This document shows positions 21,991 through 32,906 of a stretch of 64,000 nt of DNA, piece after piece; within the stretch, counting starts at the first letter, position 1; each line of letters opens with the position of its first letter. The notes beneath the pieces were generated by a model. It made no database searches. It saw only the letters and a list, made by a program, of their open reading frames with translations, and was not told the DNA's origin. The position numbers and the translations under genes are program-made. This stretch comes from Paragorgia papillata (lineage: Eukaryota > Cnidaria > Anthozoa > Scleralcyonacea > Coralliidae), in NCBI GenBank assembly GCA_035771165.1, contig JAWNZC010000370.1, positions 244,001-308,000 of the forward strand, in the 5' to 3' direction.

Positions 21991-22645
21991 CCTGAATTTA
22001 TTAGACTCATGAATGGACACTTGAACACCTGAATTTTTGTCTTGCATACCTGAGATCTCGTCGAAAACTGCCATACTCTGCAGTCTGCTTGGGGCCACCT
22101 TCTTGTCGGTGGATTCAATTCAGTGTTTTGAAAAACATTTGGGCTTCGTGTAGTCAAGAATTCTTGGGCTTGTTTCAAAAAAGCCTGCTTCTCAATGACC
22201 AAACACGTAAATTCTTCCCTGTGGTGTACTTACCTTTCGCAGCCGAAATACTTTTTGACTTCATTCACCAAGTCTTTCATTCACCAGATTTAAAAACACT
22301 CTGAATTGTCATCCCATGGACTTTGTTGTGTGGCAGGGGCCCCAGGGCACAGAGACGACATGACCCGACATCATTACATATTCTTCCAACGTTTTTATGC
22401 ATCGTTTCGCTAGCTTTTCTCACATTTTCATTCATTTTGAAGTTGTTTTTAACTGCTGGCAATTGCTGCCATTAAACAAATACCCGCGAGTTAGTTCCAC
22501 CTTGTTTTGACCAATCAGAATACCTAAAACATCCATTGTTATCTCGATCAATCAGATGTGGTGATAGCTCAGCCTGTGCCAGGGCCATTTGTTATTGGCT
22601 GCCATCTTGGCCCAGCCCCCACAAATGGCCCTGGGAACGAGGTTG

Positions 22646-23066
22646 GTACAAGGGAGCACACCAATGTTAGAGTTTGGCCCAAATTCCTATTATATAAAAT
22701 GCAATTTCCTACAGAAATTTCTATAGTATTTTGCAACCAGGGTTAGTCTTGTGCCATAAAATCTTTATCTTCAATATCAGCACCTGCGGTATACTGTATT
22801 GTACCACATTAATTCAAAATAGCATTTGTGTATATTTTCAAAGGATCAACATTTCATGCCACAAGAGTGACAATACGAACTCTGGGCATGGTCTCTCAGG
22901 CCTACTCCTTTGACATGTACACAGACATTTTCAACTAAAGTTACTGCACAGTACTTTCCTGGAGTTTAATTAAATCTTAAATAACTCTTGTTATTTTATG
23001 TATACTACAAGGTTACAATATCTTTGAATTTATTTTATAGTTTGTGAAATTTGACTTTTTTTGCAG
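22646..23066. other. Intergenic / presumed intron
   Basis: No coding signal; ends at a pyrimidine-rich tract and AG acceptor (TGACTTTTTTTGCAG) that introduces the next exon. Confidence 0.5.
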
Positions 23067-23532
23067 TGAACAATCTTCATCTCATAAAGCAAGTAGCAGT
23101 GGAGATTTATCGGGTCTTGTTACACCAAGCACAGAGGCAGTGGAATATTGCAATGGCAACATATCTCTTCAATTCTTCTCAAAAAAGAATGAGGTTCTTA
23201 AACCTATCGAAGTAGCTGCTTTAATGTTTGGAAAAGACACTGTACAATCCACCAAAGTTTGTACCACCCAGCCACTTCAAGTACATCAACATGCACATTT
23301 ATTGTCAATCTTCCTAGCCTGATATCAACAAATGATGTAAAGTGTGATGACGTTGGAATCTGGAACAACAACAGCAATGACAAATTATTTTTTGACGTAA
23401 ACTGGGCAGATGACTTGACAGTTGAAGTAGCCCGAGTGAAGTACTGTGGTCCAAAAACTGCTACACTAAAGAGAGAATATTACACCCTGAAACATGACAA
23501 TGACTTTCGAAAAAGAATCGACTTTTTGTACT
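23067..23532 (+). CDS. MULE-like transposase N-terminal exon (frameshifted)
   Basis: Flanked by an acceptor (TTTTTGCAG) and a donor (TACT then GTAAGTATT). The peptide includes SLQFFSKKNEVLKPIEVA, QPLQVHQHA, then after a one-step frame change near 23300 TFIVNLPSL, KCDDVGIWNN and LKREYYTLKHDNDFRKRI. I associate this layout (a conserved DD-G-W block and a YY-x-HK block ahead of an intron) with the N-terminal region of animal Mutator-like transposases; a C-terminal part of such a protein lies at 35863-37330 but too far away to be assumed the same copy. Recognition is from memory and moderate. Confidence 0.4.
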
Positions 23533-23752
23533 GTAAGTATTAGGTTATTGTTGTGCCATACCATTACAGCATACTTGATAGTTTTGTGATGGATATAATG
23601 TAAAAATTAGAGTACAATATACATGTACTGCATTGTACAAATACATCAGGCCTGTCAAATGGATTGTGCAAGTATAGCGCACAGTTGCACTATACAGTAT
23701 AATTATGCACAACATATGGGTTTTCACTAACGTCTTCATACAGGTGTATTCA

Positions 23753-24540
23753 GTGGTGTAGCTAGAGGTCCTAGAGGGTATTTTCGGGGTGGGGTGGCAA
23801 GCACTCAAATTTTCTGACAAAGTGGGCATGGCTACTAGATATGGCAGTTGTATGTATCTGCAAATTGGGTAATGAGTGGCTAATACATTCTGTAGAACTA
23901 ACTTTTGAGAAGCTGTTGTAAGTTGTATATCCACGTCTTCGTTCGATGAAGACGTCGTGGAGGCTACGTTTTCCGTGCCAACGCTGCGCAAATGGATTTT
24001 CTGGCATCCCAGCTACTTGTACGAAATATGACAATGAGCGGCTATCATTTCATTATGGTATTTCTCGTTGTGTTTTTTCTTGGTAGTCACTATCAAAATC
24101 CAGATGATATAAAGAGCATTCCACCTTTTGGCGTTTGGCTGTTCCTTTACTAAACATCGTCGTTCCAAGGTCATTGCGACTTGAGCTAAAAATGAAATTT
24201 TATTTTAACAAGTTTCGATATTTTAATGTTATTACCAACTCTACATACAACTTAAAACACATTAAGTATGTTCCGATCAAAAGCTTTTCTGACACCCAAA
24301 TTTTTCAACAATGACATAGGTATGCTACCCCATAAAATTTTGGAATTATTGAATCTATGAAATGGGATTTCATATAACCTTCGGAATTACCGTATGTAAA
24401 ATCTCATTCCAAAATGCCGGAAATGCATTTCAGGGACTCTACAGTAGATTTCAATTTTTTTCAGGGGGCATACCCCCGCGGGGCCCGGCTACAAATTTCT
24501 GGCGCCTTTGGCATTTTCCACAACTACACTACTACATCCA
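23753..24540. mobile_element. Possible small TIR element with G-rich repeat
   Basis: AGTGGTGTAGCTAG near 23753 is approximately inverted at 24525-24540 (CCACAACTACACTACTAC), which is how several invertebrate MITE families begin. The right part carries the dispersed GGGGGCAT-palindrome repeat also seen near 10100 and 21130. Terminal match is short, so the call is tentative. Confidence 0.35.
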
Positions 24541-24766
24541 ATACCGGTAAGAGTATCACATTCACATATCTCTACTCTTTTTTTGAATTGTAGTGCCCGA
24601 TGGACAGTTGCACAGGTAGTGCATTGTGCAATACTCTTTTAAAAGTGGTAAGTATCAGCACCTCTTGGTTAATGGAAAAGAGGGAGTACATCCAACAATG
24701 GAAATTAATGGAAATTAATGAAAGATGCAGCTAACCTTAACCAGAGTAAAACAATGACCTAATTTC

Positions 24767-25286
24767 AGATCCTGAAGAAATCGCTAAAATATTCAACTTA
24801 CATTTCTCCCGAATCGCCAACACTATCGTTCCTGATGCAGCAGATCAACAGCCCAATTTTGATGCCTTACGCCATTTCGTGGACAATCGACTCCCTGAAA
24901 ACTACCAATTTACAATTCCGCCTATGCCTGCCGATTATCTTCTCAATGAAATCAACAACCTGTCATGTCATAAGGCAAAGGGAATCGACTCTATCAATGC
25001 CCACCTATGAAACAGAATGGCAATACATCCAGATAAGACCAAAGTCATGCTGATTGGAACACAAAAGAGACTCGCAAACATCGCTGAACCTCTCAACATC
25101 TCCATCTGTGGTACCACTATTTCTCAATCATCTTGTGAAAAGCTTTTAGGAGTATATATGGATGAGACTCTAAGTTGGAATAAACATATTTCTACTGTTA
25201 TCAAGAAATATAACTCCAAATTGGAACTCGTTAAAAGAGCCAAACCTTACCTAACACCTGAACTCTTACTTCTCCTTCACAACAGC
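24767..25286 (+). pseudogene. Non-LTR retrotransposon RT fragment with internal deletion
   Basis: 24767-25007 encodes the region before the RT palm (EEIAKIFNLHFSRIANTIV ... LLNEINNLSCHKAKGIDSIN, the K-x-GID block). It is joined directly, after a stop, to 25017-25286 encoding the thumb-proximal block (KTKVMLIGTQKR, SSCEKLLGVYMDETLSWNKHI, KRAKPYL). The palm with the catalytic YxDD is absent, so some hundreds of residues were deleted. The style is that of Jockey/CR1/RTE-type elements. The 3' end is cut by the long-TIR element at 25286. Confidence 0.8.
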
Positions 25287-26857
25287 GGCATCTCTATTTA
25301 ACGGAGTCAACGGAATCAACGGAAATTTGGTTAATCGCTTACTAACAAACGGTTAATAAAATACATTTATTTACGTTTATTAGCTGAGACTGAAACTGAT
25401 CTGTCGTCGATACTTCAAGTAAGGTTATTGGATTAGACATATTACGTACATATATACGCGTAATTGTTGAAAGAGATTTTATATTTTTGATTGCTATGAT
25501 TGCGCAAATATACGTGTCTCATTTTAAATTTACAAAGTGTTAAGTCGGACACAACCTGTGGGTTGATTAACAGAAAAAGATTTTCGATTTTTAACTAAGG
25601 ATCATAGCAAAACCACCTTTTGAAGCTTGGTTAACTCATTCCTGTCCGAGGGCTTCTCCAGAGGTGAATAAAATCGTCTGGCGTTAGCCAGAATAAAATA
25701 CTAAAGACCAATTCGGACAGGAAAGAGTTAAATGTAAATAAAACAATCAGGGGTCTTCATTTATAAAGATATAAATATACAAGTGCTCTGTCTGTTGAAT
25801 TTTTAACATGCATGGGTATTTTTATTAAGACGATTACATTTAGCGTTTTCCGCACGTAGAAGGTACTATTGCGTCATGGATTGCACAAATGCAACAAATA
25901 AATTGTTGATTGGATATGTCTTCCACACAGACAACTGATAGTTATATTGGATTTTAACCATACATTTGCCTAAGTGAACTAAAGCTCGAAGCTTCAACAT
26001 ATATATGAATTAGATCACAATCATCACAATAAACATTCACGCATGTTTTAATTTTGACTATGCTATAAAACACATCTTTGAAAATATTGTGCAATTTTTT
26101 AAAATATAAATCTTATATCCCTAATCCCCTAGTAAATAAAGGCATGTAAGAAAGACGGCCACACTACCCTCAAAATTAGGTCTTCCTGGAGGAGTTTGGG
26201 TTTTGGTCGAGTATCGAGGGTTGCAAGTAGAGGGTCGTAAAATACGCTAAAATTTACGCACATAATTTCCTACTAGCGGCACAAATAATATTTAGGCGGA
26301 AGATATACATGTTTTGGACATTTCATGCGCGCGGCAAAGGTGTTTACTCGGCACTGATGACAGGAAATATTTAGTAAATTTATCTACAAAATTTTATTAC
26401 AAAATCTATTTGTTGCATTTGTGCAATCATGACGCAATAGTATACCTTCTACGTGCTGAAAACGCTAAATGTAATCGTCTTAATAAAAATACCCGTGTTT
26501 ATGATTCAAAGAATGAGTTCAACAGACAGAGAACTTGTATATATATACTGATTTTTTTATTTACATTGTTTTATTTATTGTTTTATTTACATTGTTTTAT
26601 TTAGATTTTTTTATTTACATTTAAAAGGTGGTTTTGCTATGATCCTTAATTAAAAATCGAAATCTTTTTCTGTTAATCAACCCACAGGTTGTGTCCGACT
26701 TAACACTTAGTAAATTTAAAATGAGACACGTATATTTGCGCAATCATAGCAATCAAAAATATAAAATCTCTTTCAACAATTACGCGTATATACTGTATGT
26801 ACGTAATATGTCTAATCCAATAACCTTACTTGAAGTATCGACGACAGATCAGTTAAT
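25286..26857. mobile_element. Long-TIR Mutator-type element, copy 1 (right end split off)
   Basis: Begins CGGCATCTCTATTTAACGG inside the RT fragment and is highly similar to the complete copy at 44774-46370. Left arm about 540 bp, then a roughly 480-bp core, then the right arm, which stops at about 26857. The outer part of this right arm (CTAATAAACGTAAATAAATG) resumes at 35835-35862, after the 9-kb transposon. It has no transposase. It contains the hairpin repeat near 25640-25735. Confidence 0.85.
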
Positions 26858-26861
26858 ATAC

Positions 26862-26946
26862 CAACCTCGTACCCAGGGTCTTATCTCCGCTCCCCCGCCC
26901 CCGCCCACCGCTGCGAAAAGACCCTGGTCCAGGCTGGTCACGTGCT
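26862..26946 (+). repeat. Left terminal inverted repeat of the 9-kb transposon
   Basis: 85 bp, GC-rich (CCGCTCCCCCGCC and CCCACCGCTGCG blocks) against an AT-rich background; exact inverse of 35750-35834. Contains an internal inverted pair, CCCAGGGTC / GACCCTGG, so each TIR can itself form a hairpin. Confidence 0.9.
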
Positions 26947-27107
26947 GACCAAAATATGGGCAGTGAGAATGATTTGACCTAAGGGAGGAGAGGCAAAGTG
27001 AAGTTTTGTCCTGTTGATAAATCGTGTTGGAATTCGGGCAACGTGTGAGGTCAGTTTATATAAAAGTCGCTCACCAGGTGCAATGTTGCAAGAAAGTCCG
27101 ACAATAT

Positions 27108-27524
27108 ATGGCTGAAGGTGGTGCTCCACATACGCCAAAAAATGTATACGGGCGATCTTATTCTGAAAACCGCAGTTGCTGTAGGCTTTGTAATTCTGTT
27201 GGAGATCCAGCGCATCGATATATTTTGTTCAGCAAAGCGAACAGTACGTTACTTGCCCTAGCTGAACAGCTTTACGGGGATTCTTTACCAAACAAGGAAG
27301 AATTGCCGCAACTTATATGCAGGCCATGTAAAAGACGGCTTCAAAATTTCAGCTCGTTCAAAATTGCTCAAGCGCAATCATCGTGGACAAGAATGAAGAG
27401 GTGCAGCAAAGAATCACCTTCAACCTTCAATTGTTTCTCGTACACTCAAAAGTTTGAAAGCAAGAGGGCAAGCTGGTAGTACACGACAACGATTGACTTT
27501 CGCGCACTCTTCGAGCGGAAAAGA
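27108..27524 (+). CDS. Transposase exon A: Cys-rich zinc finger
   Basis: The ATG at 27108 opens MAEGGAPHTPKNVYG, then a zinc-binding module with CCRLCNSVGD, a hydrophobic helix (LALAEQLYGDSLP) and LICRPCKRRLQNF, like the treble-clef N-terminal zinc domain of this transposase type. A frame change near 27420 leads into VSRTLKSLKARGQ and a basic Ser-rich tail ending at a donor (GGAAAAGAG then GTGAGA). The domain probably binds the TIR DNA. The frameshift sits beside a small duplication (CTTCAACCTTCAA), so it may be a real mutation. Confidence 0.6.
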
Positions 27525-27871
27525 GGTGAGACGATTATATATTTCATGCGTTTTTTAATAACTAGACCCGGCAGTAGTGTACCGTCAACTTCTTTCTGCG
27601 TTCGTCATTTTAGTATCTATATGATATACGAAGATACGCAGCAAAAAACAGTCACGATATTCGTCGTATTTAATGTTCAAAGTGCCGTCGTAAATTACGT
27701 TCAAATCATCATCGTGTACTGTTTCAGTTCTTACTTTATTTATAAACATCAGTTCTTCACTGCGTATCATTGTACTCCCATACTGGTCAATCCAAAGACA
27801 AAAAGTCTCAACGATGAAAATGCACGCACTCAAGTTTCTTATAGTTAAAGGTTTATCATATCTGTTTTTAG

Positions 27872-27949
27872 AATGTTGATGTACCAGAAACTTCAGATAC
27901 AGACACTATGTCAATGCTTATGCCTGAAGAAATTGCAGCTAAAAACCAG
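27872..27949 (+). CDS. Transposase exon B: acidic linker
   Basis: A 78-bp exon with acceptor TCTGTTTTTAG and donor ACCAG then GTTTGT; open in one frame (NVDVPETSDTDTMSMLMPEE). Multiple-of-three length and acidic linker character fit between the zinc domain and the next exon. Confidence 0.5.
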
Positions 27950-28085
27950 GTTTGTATTTGCACTAGTCAATGAACTTGGTTTCGCATTCAGTTCACTGCT
28001 ACAGTATGTATGTCAATTTCTTTTTATGCCTGCGCATGCATGTTTTATTTACCTCCCTAAACAAAATGTTTTTAATTTTTCTTAG

Positions 28086-28441
28086 GAAACAACGTCAACA
28101 ACCACAGAAACTGTGTACCCGCAAATGGAAAATATAATTTCCAAAATTGAAAATGAATTGTTGGACGTTGCGCGTAGAGAAAGAAAATCAATTCTCAGAG
28201 AAAGAGGGTATCCTGGATTGAGTTCATTAAATTTTGAAAAATTATTAAAGAAATGATGTCCCTTTGTCCTACAGTGTTTCGGATTTTGTCGCACATGATG
28301 CAATACAGTCTCAACAAAGAGAAGAATACCGCATCTTTGGTACTTGTATATGCCGTTGTTATGTTCAGAAGATGTCACGAGTTGAGTCGTGTGCAAAGAG
28401 TGAACACAGTGCTTCTAACAGAGGGAAATGCAAATAGAGAG
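28086..28441 (+). CDS. Transposase exon C (one frameshift)
   Basis: Acceptor TTTTTCTTAG, donor GAGAG then GTAAAT. The first part encodes ENIISKIENELLDVARRERK and a PGLSSLNFEKLLK block; after a one-base frame change near 28250 the reading continues as MMSLCPTVFRIL and LVLVYAVVMFRRCHELSRVQRVN, a block typical of DUF6589-type transposases (hydrophobic strand, then R-x-x-x-LS-x-x-QR). The shift falls in an A-rich run and might be an assembly error. Confidence 0.6.
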
Positions 28442-28471
28442 GTAAATTAGTATTCTCTTTCACTATTACAG

Positions 28472-28837
28472 TCAAACCGGGTGTTCTCTTGTGAGCTACA
28501 TTGCAATATTCCCACGCAACATTGCAATGTTTGATTGACAAGTTGCGGTGAGCAATTTACAAACGTTTCGGGAATATTTATTTTCGAAATTCAACATTTC
28601 TTTAAACTACATTTGCATGCCTGAAAATACATTAAATGCTATCTACCCACCAACAGTAATATTTTAAACATAAATTTGTATATTTACTCAAAAGAAAGAC
28701 GAACCATTAAAGGAATCTACTGAGGAATCTTCAGGAGACGTTTGCAAGTTGCTCAAGCCAAATTGACAATCAACATTGCAATGTTGCGGCGCGATATTGC
28801 AAAGTCGCATGCAAGAGAATATCCGGTTTTACATGTA
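28472..28837. mobile_element. Foldback MITE nested in the transposase intron
   Basis: AAACCGGGTGTTCTCTTGTG at the left is inverted at the right (CATGCAAGAGAATATCCGGTTTT); arms of about 70 bp share ACATTGCAATGTT. No coding. It must be younger than the intron it sits in. Confidence 0.7.
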
Positions 28838-29342
28838 AAAAACGCTTTGTCTTCACTCCATCAATAAAAAGTTTTTGACAAAATATAATCGCCGACCCAG
28901 CGCAAAATATATTTGTCAAATTATATGGTATCAAATATTGCTAGGCTGAGTCTGAAATTCGGTGAATCATTTCCTCCAACATTAAAAAAAAAAGAAAATT
29001 GACTGTTTATAAGATAATCAAGAAGCAAAAACACACATGCTATCAGGATACGTTTGCGCTGCTTGTTCTCTGTAGTTTGAAAAGCTTTGACTCTGGAACA
29101 AGTTGTTTTAAACATAAATGTATTGTAACAGATTTGACCACTTCAATACTTCAAAAGATTTGTTACAATCAGTTCCTATAAGTCTGATGTGGCTTGCCTG
29201 TCACAACTGGTTACTACAACAAGGTTGTTAATGAAACCAATAAGATTGTGGTAGCTTTACTGACCATTGTTACAACTTGTTCAGATTTTCTACAAGCAAG
29301 TTGACAAGCTGTGGTATTTTACCTCTATAGTAATAAATAATA

Positions 29343-29506
29343 CACCACTTTCATGACCACTGCTAAATAATCTTTTATGTGCATCTAAATTATCCTTTCT
29401 GGCATCATTATAAGGCAGAGATTCAGACACATAAACAAGGCCAGAAAGGCATATTAAAATGCACATAAAAGAATATCTAAATTAGTCATCATTATGAAAG
29501 TGCTCC
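29343..29506. mobile_element. Foldback MITE, about 60-bp arms
   Basis: CACTTTCATGACCACTGCTA / ATGATGAAAGTG-type arms with CTTTTATGTGCAT on the left and ATGCACATAAAAG on the right. No interior of note. Confidence 0.65.
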
Positions 29507-29550
29507 ATACAGTAAAATGCTTTATTTTAGAGAAATTATTCTATCATACT

Positions 29551-30461
29551 ATTTATTATATAGCATGCTATTGGATATGAGCTTTTGCATAATCTGATTG
29601 GTTCCCTACTACCAGGCTATCAGCTCATATCCTGCTAGTAGAAAAAAAACAAGATGGTGGCATGATTTTTTAAACTGCCGAAATGAGTTGAAATTGATGG
29701 ATTTTTATACAGAAAAACATCAACACCCTCAAACCAATGTATAAAAAAACAACATTGTGTAAAAATACATTAACAAATACACAATTTAGCATCTTAATGG
29801 TAAAATTCACCTAAAAATTACGTCTTTTTACTTCAAAAACCTGACTAAATTAACGGGTTGATATTAATTTGTTGCCAAACAAAGAAACTCACAGTGAAAA
29901 TCAAGCTTACAACACACATTTCGTAGGAGATTACCAGTAAAGAGACTTTTTTTATTTAGATAAGCATTTGGAGTAGTAAAAAGCATGTTCTTTTTCAAAA
30001 ACAATCAACTAAGTAATTTAGTTTCACTGCCGAATGTGTTTCAGTTTCATTTTTGCATGAAATCAAAAGCTTTTTCACGACAGCAACGCTAATATAAACA
30101 ACTGACCCACCTTTTGACTTCATAAAGGTACCTTTTAATCTTTTTTATTGATCTGCTTAACACATTTTTTGCCTCTCAAGCAACATTACTCATTTATACA
30201 ACATTTCGAAGCTGTTTACCGAACAGCTCAATGAGAAACTCTATGTGAATGCATCATTATGCATGGCGGAAGTATTAGTTGCCTATGCCGGAAGTTTGTT
30301 GTTTCAAACATTTAGCTGTAATTTTGTCTCTTGTACAGTGATTGGCTATATAATAAAACAGTTATACCATTCGCTCTCGTTGTATACAAACTAATAGCCA
30401 ACTCGGCAAAGCGCCTCGTTGGCTATGAGCTCATATACAACTCGAGCTCAACTGTTAAATA
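29551..30461 (+). mobile_element. 0.9-kb dispersed repeat, copy 1
   Basis: About 910 bp that recurs in inverted orientation at 46540-47450 with high similarity. Termini carry ATAGCATGCTATTGGATATG on one side and TATGAGCTCATATACAACTC on the other, both near CATATCC/GGATATGAGC hairpins. No reading frame suggests a protein, so it is a non-autonomous element of unknown class, nested here in the intron before transposase exon D. Confidence 0.75.
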
Positions 30462-30503
30462 TACATGTATCTTAATTTTGCCTTTATTAATCTTTATTTT
30501 TAG

Positions 30504-31355
30504 CTTCAGGAGAGGCTGAGTAAGTATGGATTTTGCCTGGGAAAATCCATGAAATATTCTATTCAGGAAGAAATTGGCAACCACTTCTTGGATCAAGCTG
30601 TACGGCTTGTAAAGGAAGGGAAAAAATTTGTTCTGGTCCTTGACAATATCGATTGGGATGTCAAGGTCCATGACATGCGCTCTGATAACCAGAACAAAAG
30701 TGTTCATGCAGTGGCAACAAGCATTGTGTTTGACCGTGTCAACTCTGACAAGTTGAGCGATGCAGTTCCCAATAAAGATCTGGCAAAGATTGACTTCAAG
30801 GATTTATTGAAGGTAGATGATGAGGAAGTGAGGTGCACAAAGGAGCGCTACAAAATTTTTCTAGGAAAAATTTTGTGCAATAACTTTGCATCTTTTCATT
30901 TTCTTGATGCCATTGTTCCTGGTCACACCCCGTGCCGATACCAAGCGGAGATAGCATCTCAATCAGTTGTGGTTCCACTGCCAGTGGTAATGAAGGATGA
31001 AAAAAAGTATGCCGAGGTAGTTGATGTCCTAGACAAGCTTGAAGTTTGGGTTCATGACATCTATTCCAAAGCTGGCCTTTGTGATCCACCAAACATTCTT
31101 GACCATGTTCCACCTCCTCTACCAGTTCCTGCCTCTTCTAGACCAGACCAACCATCTGCCCATGTACCACCAGTTGCACAAGCAGATGACCCATTAGCAA
31201 ATGTCAAAATACCATGTTTTGGTGATCAACTGACCCGAGTACGATTGGCTGGTGCAAAGGACTTGAGAGCTGGGAGTCACACACCACGAGACAGATTTGA
31301 TCACATTTACCCCATTAGAATTGTTGATTGGCATACTAAGAGGAGCTTTCTTAAG
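30504..31355 (+). CDS. Transposase exon D: catalytic core with first two acidic residues
   Basis: Acceptor TTATTTTTAG, donor CTTAAG then GTAAAA; 284 codons open throughout. It encodes LQERLSKYGFC, then the strand FVLVLDNIDWDVKVHDM (candidate first catalytic Asp), followed by NQNKSVHAVATSIVFDRV. After a Pro-rich linker (PPPLPVPASSRPDQP) comes KIPCFGDQLTRVRLAGAKD (candidate second Asp in GDQLT) and IRIVDWHTKRSFLK. This order is diagnostic of DUF6589-type transposases as I know them. No break was found in this exon. Confidence 0.75.
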
Positions 31356-31931
31356 GTAAAATTAACAAATGAATAATTTAATATAAATAAGTTTTGTGGA
31401 AACACCACATAACATACGGCATGTATATACTGTACAGTACTGGGAGACTTGTATAAACTGGAAAACATGTACATGTGGACAAAATTTTTCCCATCACATC
31501 AAAAATCAGAGCCATAAACTGCAGTGTTGCTCCCAATTTAAAACGCCAATCTAGTGGACATCACTAAAATTCAAAACAGTCATACATTACGGTAGTAGAA
31601 ACACAACTAGTATACTATTGCATATATTATACTATTGCATATACTATATAGTTAGTAGGAAACTGAGTTCCAGGACCTGTATGGTCATGCAGCATGACAA
31701 CATGGGGGCTTACATAAGTTACAGTGTTACTTAACTAAAACAGATTATTTGCTCTAAGAGATAACAGCTGAGTCAGCTTCACATTCATCAACTATGACAT
31801 CATAGAAATTTCAAGCTCATAATCTAATTGTTAAATATTTTACAGTCAAACAATTTTCATGCTACATGTAATATCAATATCCATGCTTTAAGTAATTGGT
31901 ATACAGTAATTTTATTATGTTTGTACTCTAG
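31356..31931. other. Intron between transposase exons D and E
   Basis: AT-rich 576-bp intron with GT-AG ends (GTAAAATT and TTTGTACTCTAG). No nested element identified. Confidence 0.6.
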
Positions 31932-32906
31932 GTGATATTTCATAAGCTTTATAAGAATTCTGGGCGTGAACAAGGAACTATGAGATATTTTAGAGAAAAG
32001 CTACAGAGAAGAAATGTAACAATGGATGTAAAACACTATGAGGACTGTGAACAGTTCTTCCTCAGTTTAGGCAAGTGCTTTCCAATTGAAGGATTGGTCA
32101 ACTTCTTTGGCATGGAAAGTAAAGATGACCATCCCACTAAGAACAAACCACCACCTAACCCAAAGGATGTTGAACTAGACAATCTAGAACAATACTATCA
32201 TGCTGTTCTAGATAAATTTATCGATCAATTCCTTCTTGTTGGAACAGAGGAGGATGAGTCAGCTGACCAAGATTTTGTCAGAAACTATTCGTTATGCCTA
32301 ATGAGGTACTTCTTCATATTTTATGATATTAAGGATACAGTCAAGGAAGGCAATGGTGAGAGGCTTGCAACTCTGCACAAACAGCTACTTCATCATTTTA
32401 TGTCATCACCTGGTTTCAATGCTTATGCCATAGAGATGCTGATAAGTGTCATCCAAAACGAGGTGTTTCTTTCTCAGGCACAGTTGCATCAGTGTGTTTG
32501 GGCTTCAACTGCAAATTGGAAAGGTGGTGCTGGCAAAAACATTGAGATTGACCTTTTGCAAGAAAATCGAAATAAAGACATCAAAAATTTGGTGAAAGGA
32601 ATGGGTGCTAATAAAACAGACAAGGCCATCGATACTGCTAGCAGAGCTGTTGGAGGAGCAAGAAAGATCATTGACAACTTTGACCATCTCCTTGACAGAA
32701 CTGTCCGTTCTTCATCCCACAGTCATGCGTCTTCTGTAACAGATGAAGGAAAAGTGGCAAATGACCTTTGCATGCTAAAGCCATTCACCATCAAGCCTCC
32801 CCGAAAGCATGAGTCATTTCCTGACATCATGTCAGACCCTTTGGCAACACTTGATGGTGAGAAGTTTGACAGATGGCTGGAGAGACAAGAAAAATCTAAT
32901 GTTTGA
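31932..32906 (+). CDS. Transposase exon E: C-terminal part with candidate catalytic Glu
   Basis: Open for 325 codons from the acceptor (VIFHKLYKNSGREQGTMRYF) to TGA. Contains DVELDNLEQYYHAVLDKF, the helix block RLATLHKQLLHHFM, and the NAYAIEMLI motif whose Glu is my candidate third catalytic residue, then KNIEIDLLQENRNKDIKNL and a basic C-terminus (RWLERQEKSN). Intact. The gene ends about 1.06 kb before the convergent RecQ stop. Confidence 0.75.
   Translation: MIFHKLYKNSGREQGTMRYFREKLQRRNVTMDVKHYEDCEQFFLSLGKCFPIEGLVNFFGMESKDDHPTKNKPPPNPKDVELDNLEQYYHAVLDKFIDQFLLVGTEEDESADQDFVRNYSLCLMRYFFIFYDIKDTVKEGNGERLATLHKQLLHHFMSSPGFNAYAIEMLISVIQNEVFLSQAQLHQCVWASTANWKGGAGKNIEIDLLQENRNKDIKNLVKGMGANKTDKAIDTASRAVGGARKIIDNFDHLLDRTVRSSSHSHASSVTDEGKVANDLCMLKPFTIKPPRKHESFPDIMSDPLATLDGEKFDRWLERQEKSNV

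Larger units (their letters stand above)
20623..22645. mobile_element. 2.0-kb TIR element with termini like the 9-kb RecQ transposon
   Basis: The left terminus (CAACCTCATCCCCAGGGCCA...) and the inverse of the right terminus (CAACCTCGTTCCCAGGGCCA...) match at 41 of 44 positions. Flanks GTGCAAGGG and GTACAAGGG suggest a 9-bp target duplication with one mismatch. The first 17 bp strongly resemble the TIR of the 26862-35834 transposon (CAACCTCGTACCCAGGG), so this is probably a non-autonomous relative. The interior contains minisatellites at 21695-21765 and 21851-21985, a G-rich repeat at 21090-21210, and no transposase. Confidence 0.7.

Noticed and set aside
21838..22098. Repeat peptide ORF (EFTVNKNHFECFSRSE units)
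   Set aside because: Produced by a 54-bp tandem DNA repeat inside a TIR element; the peptide has no other support.
26314..26604. Conserved 80-96 codon ORF present in both copies of the long-TIR element (also 45716-45964)
   Set aside because: It lies in the inverted arm and is conserved because the arms are; no start context, domain or codon bias.
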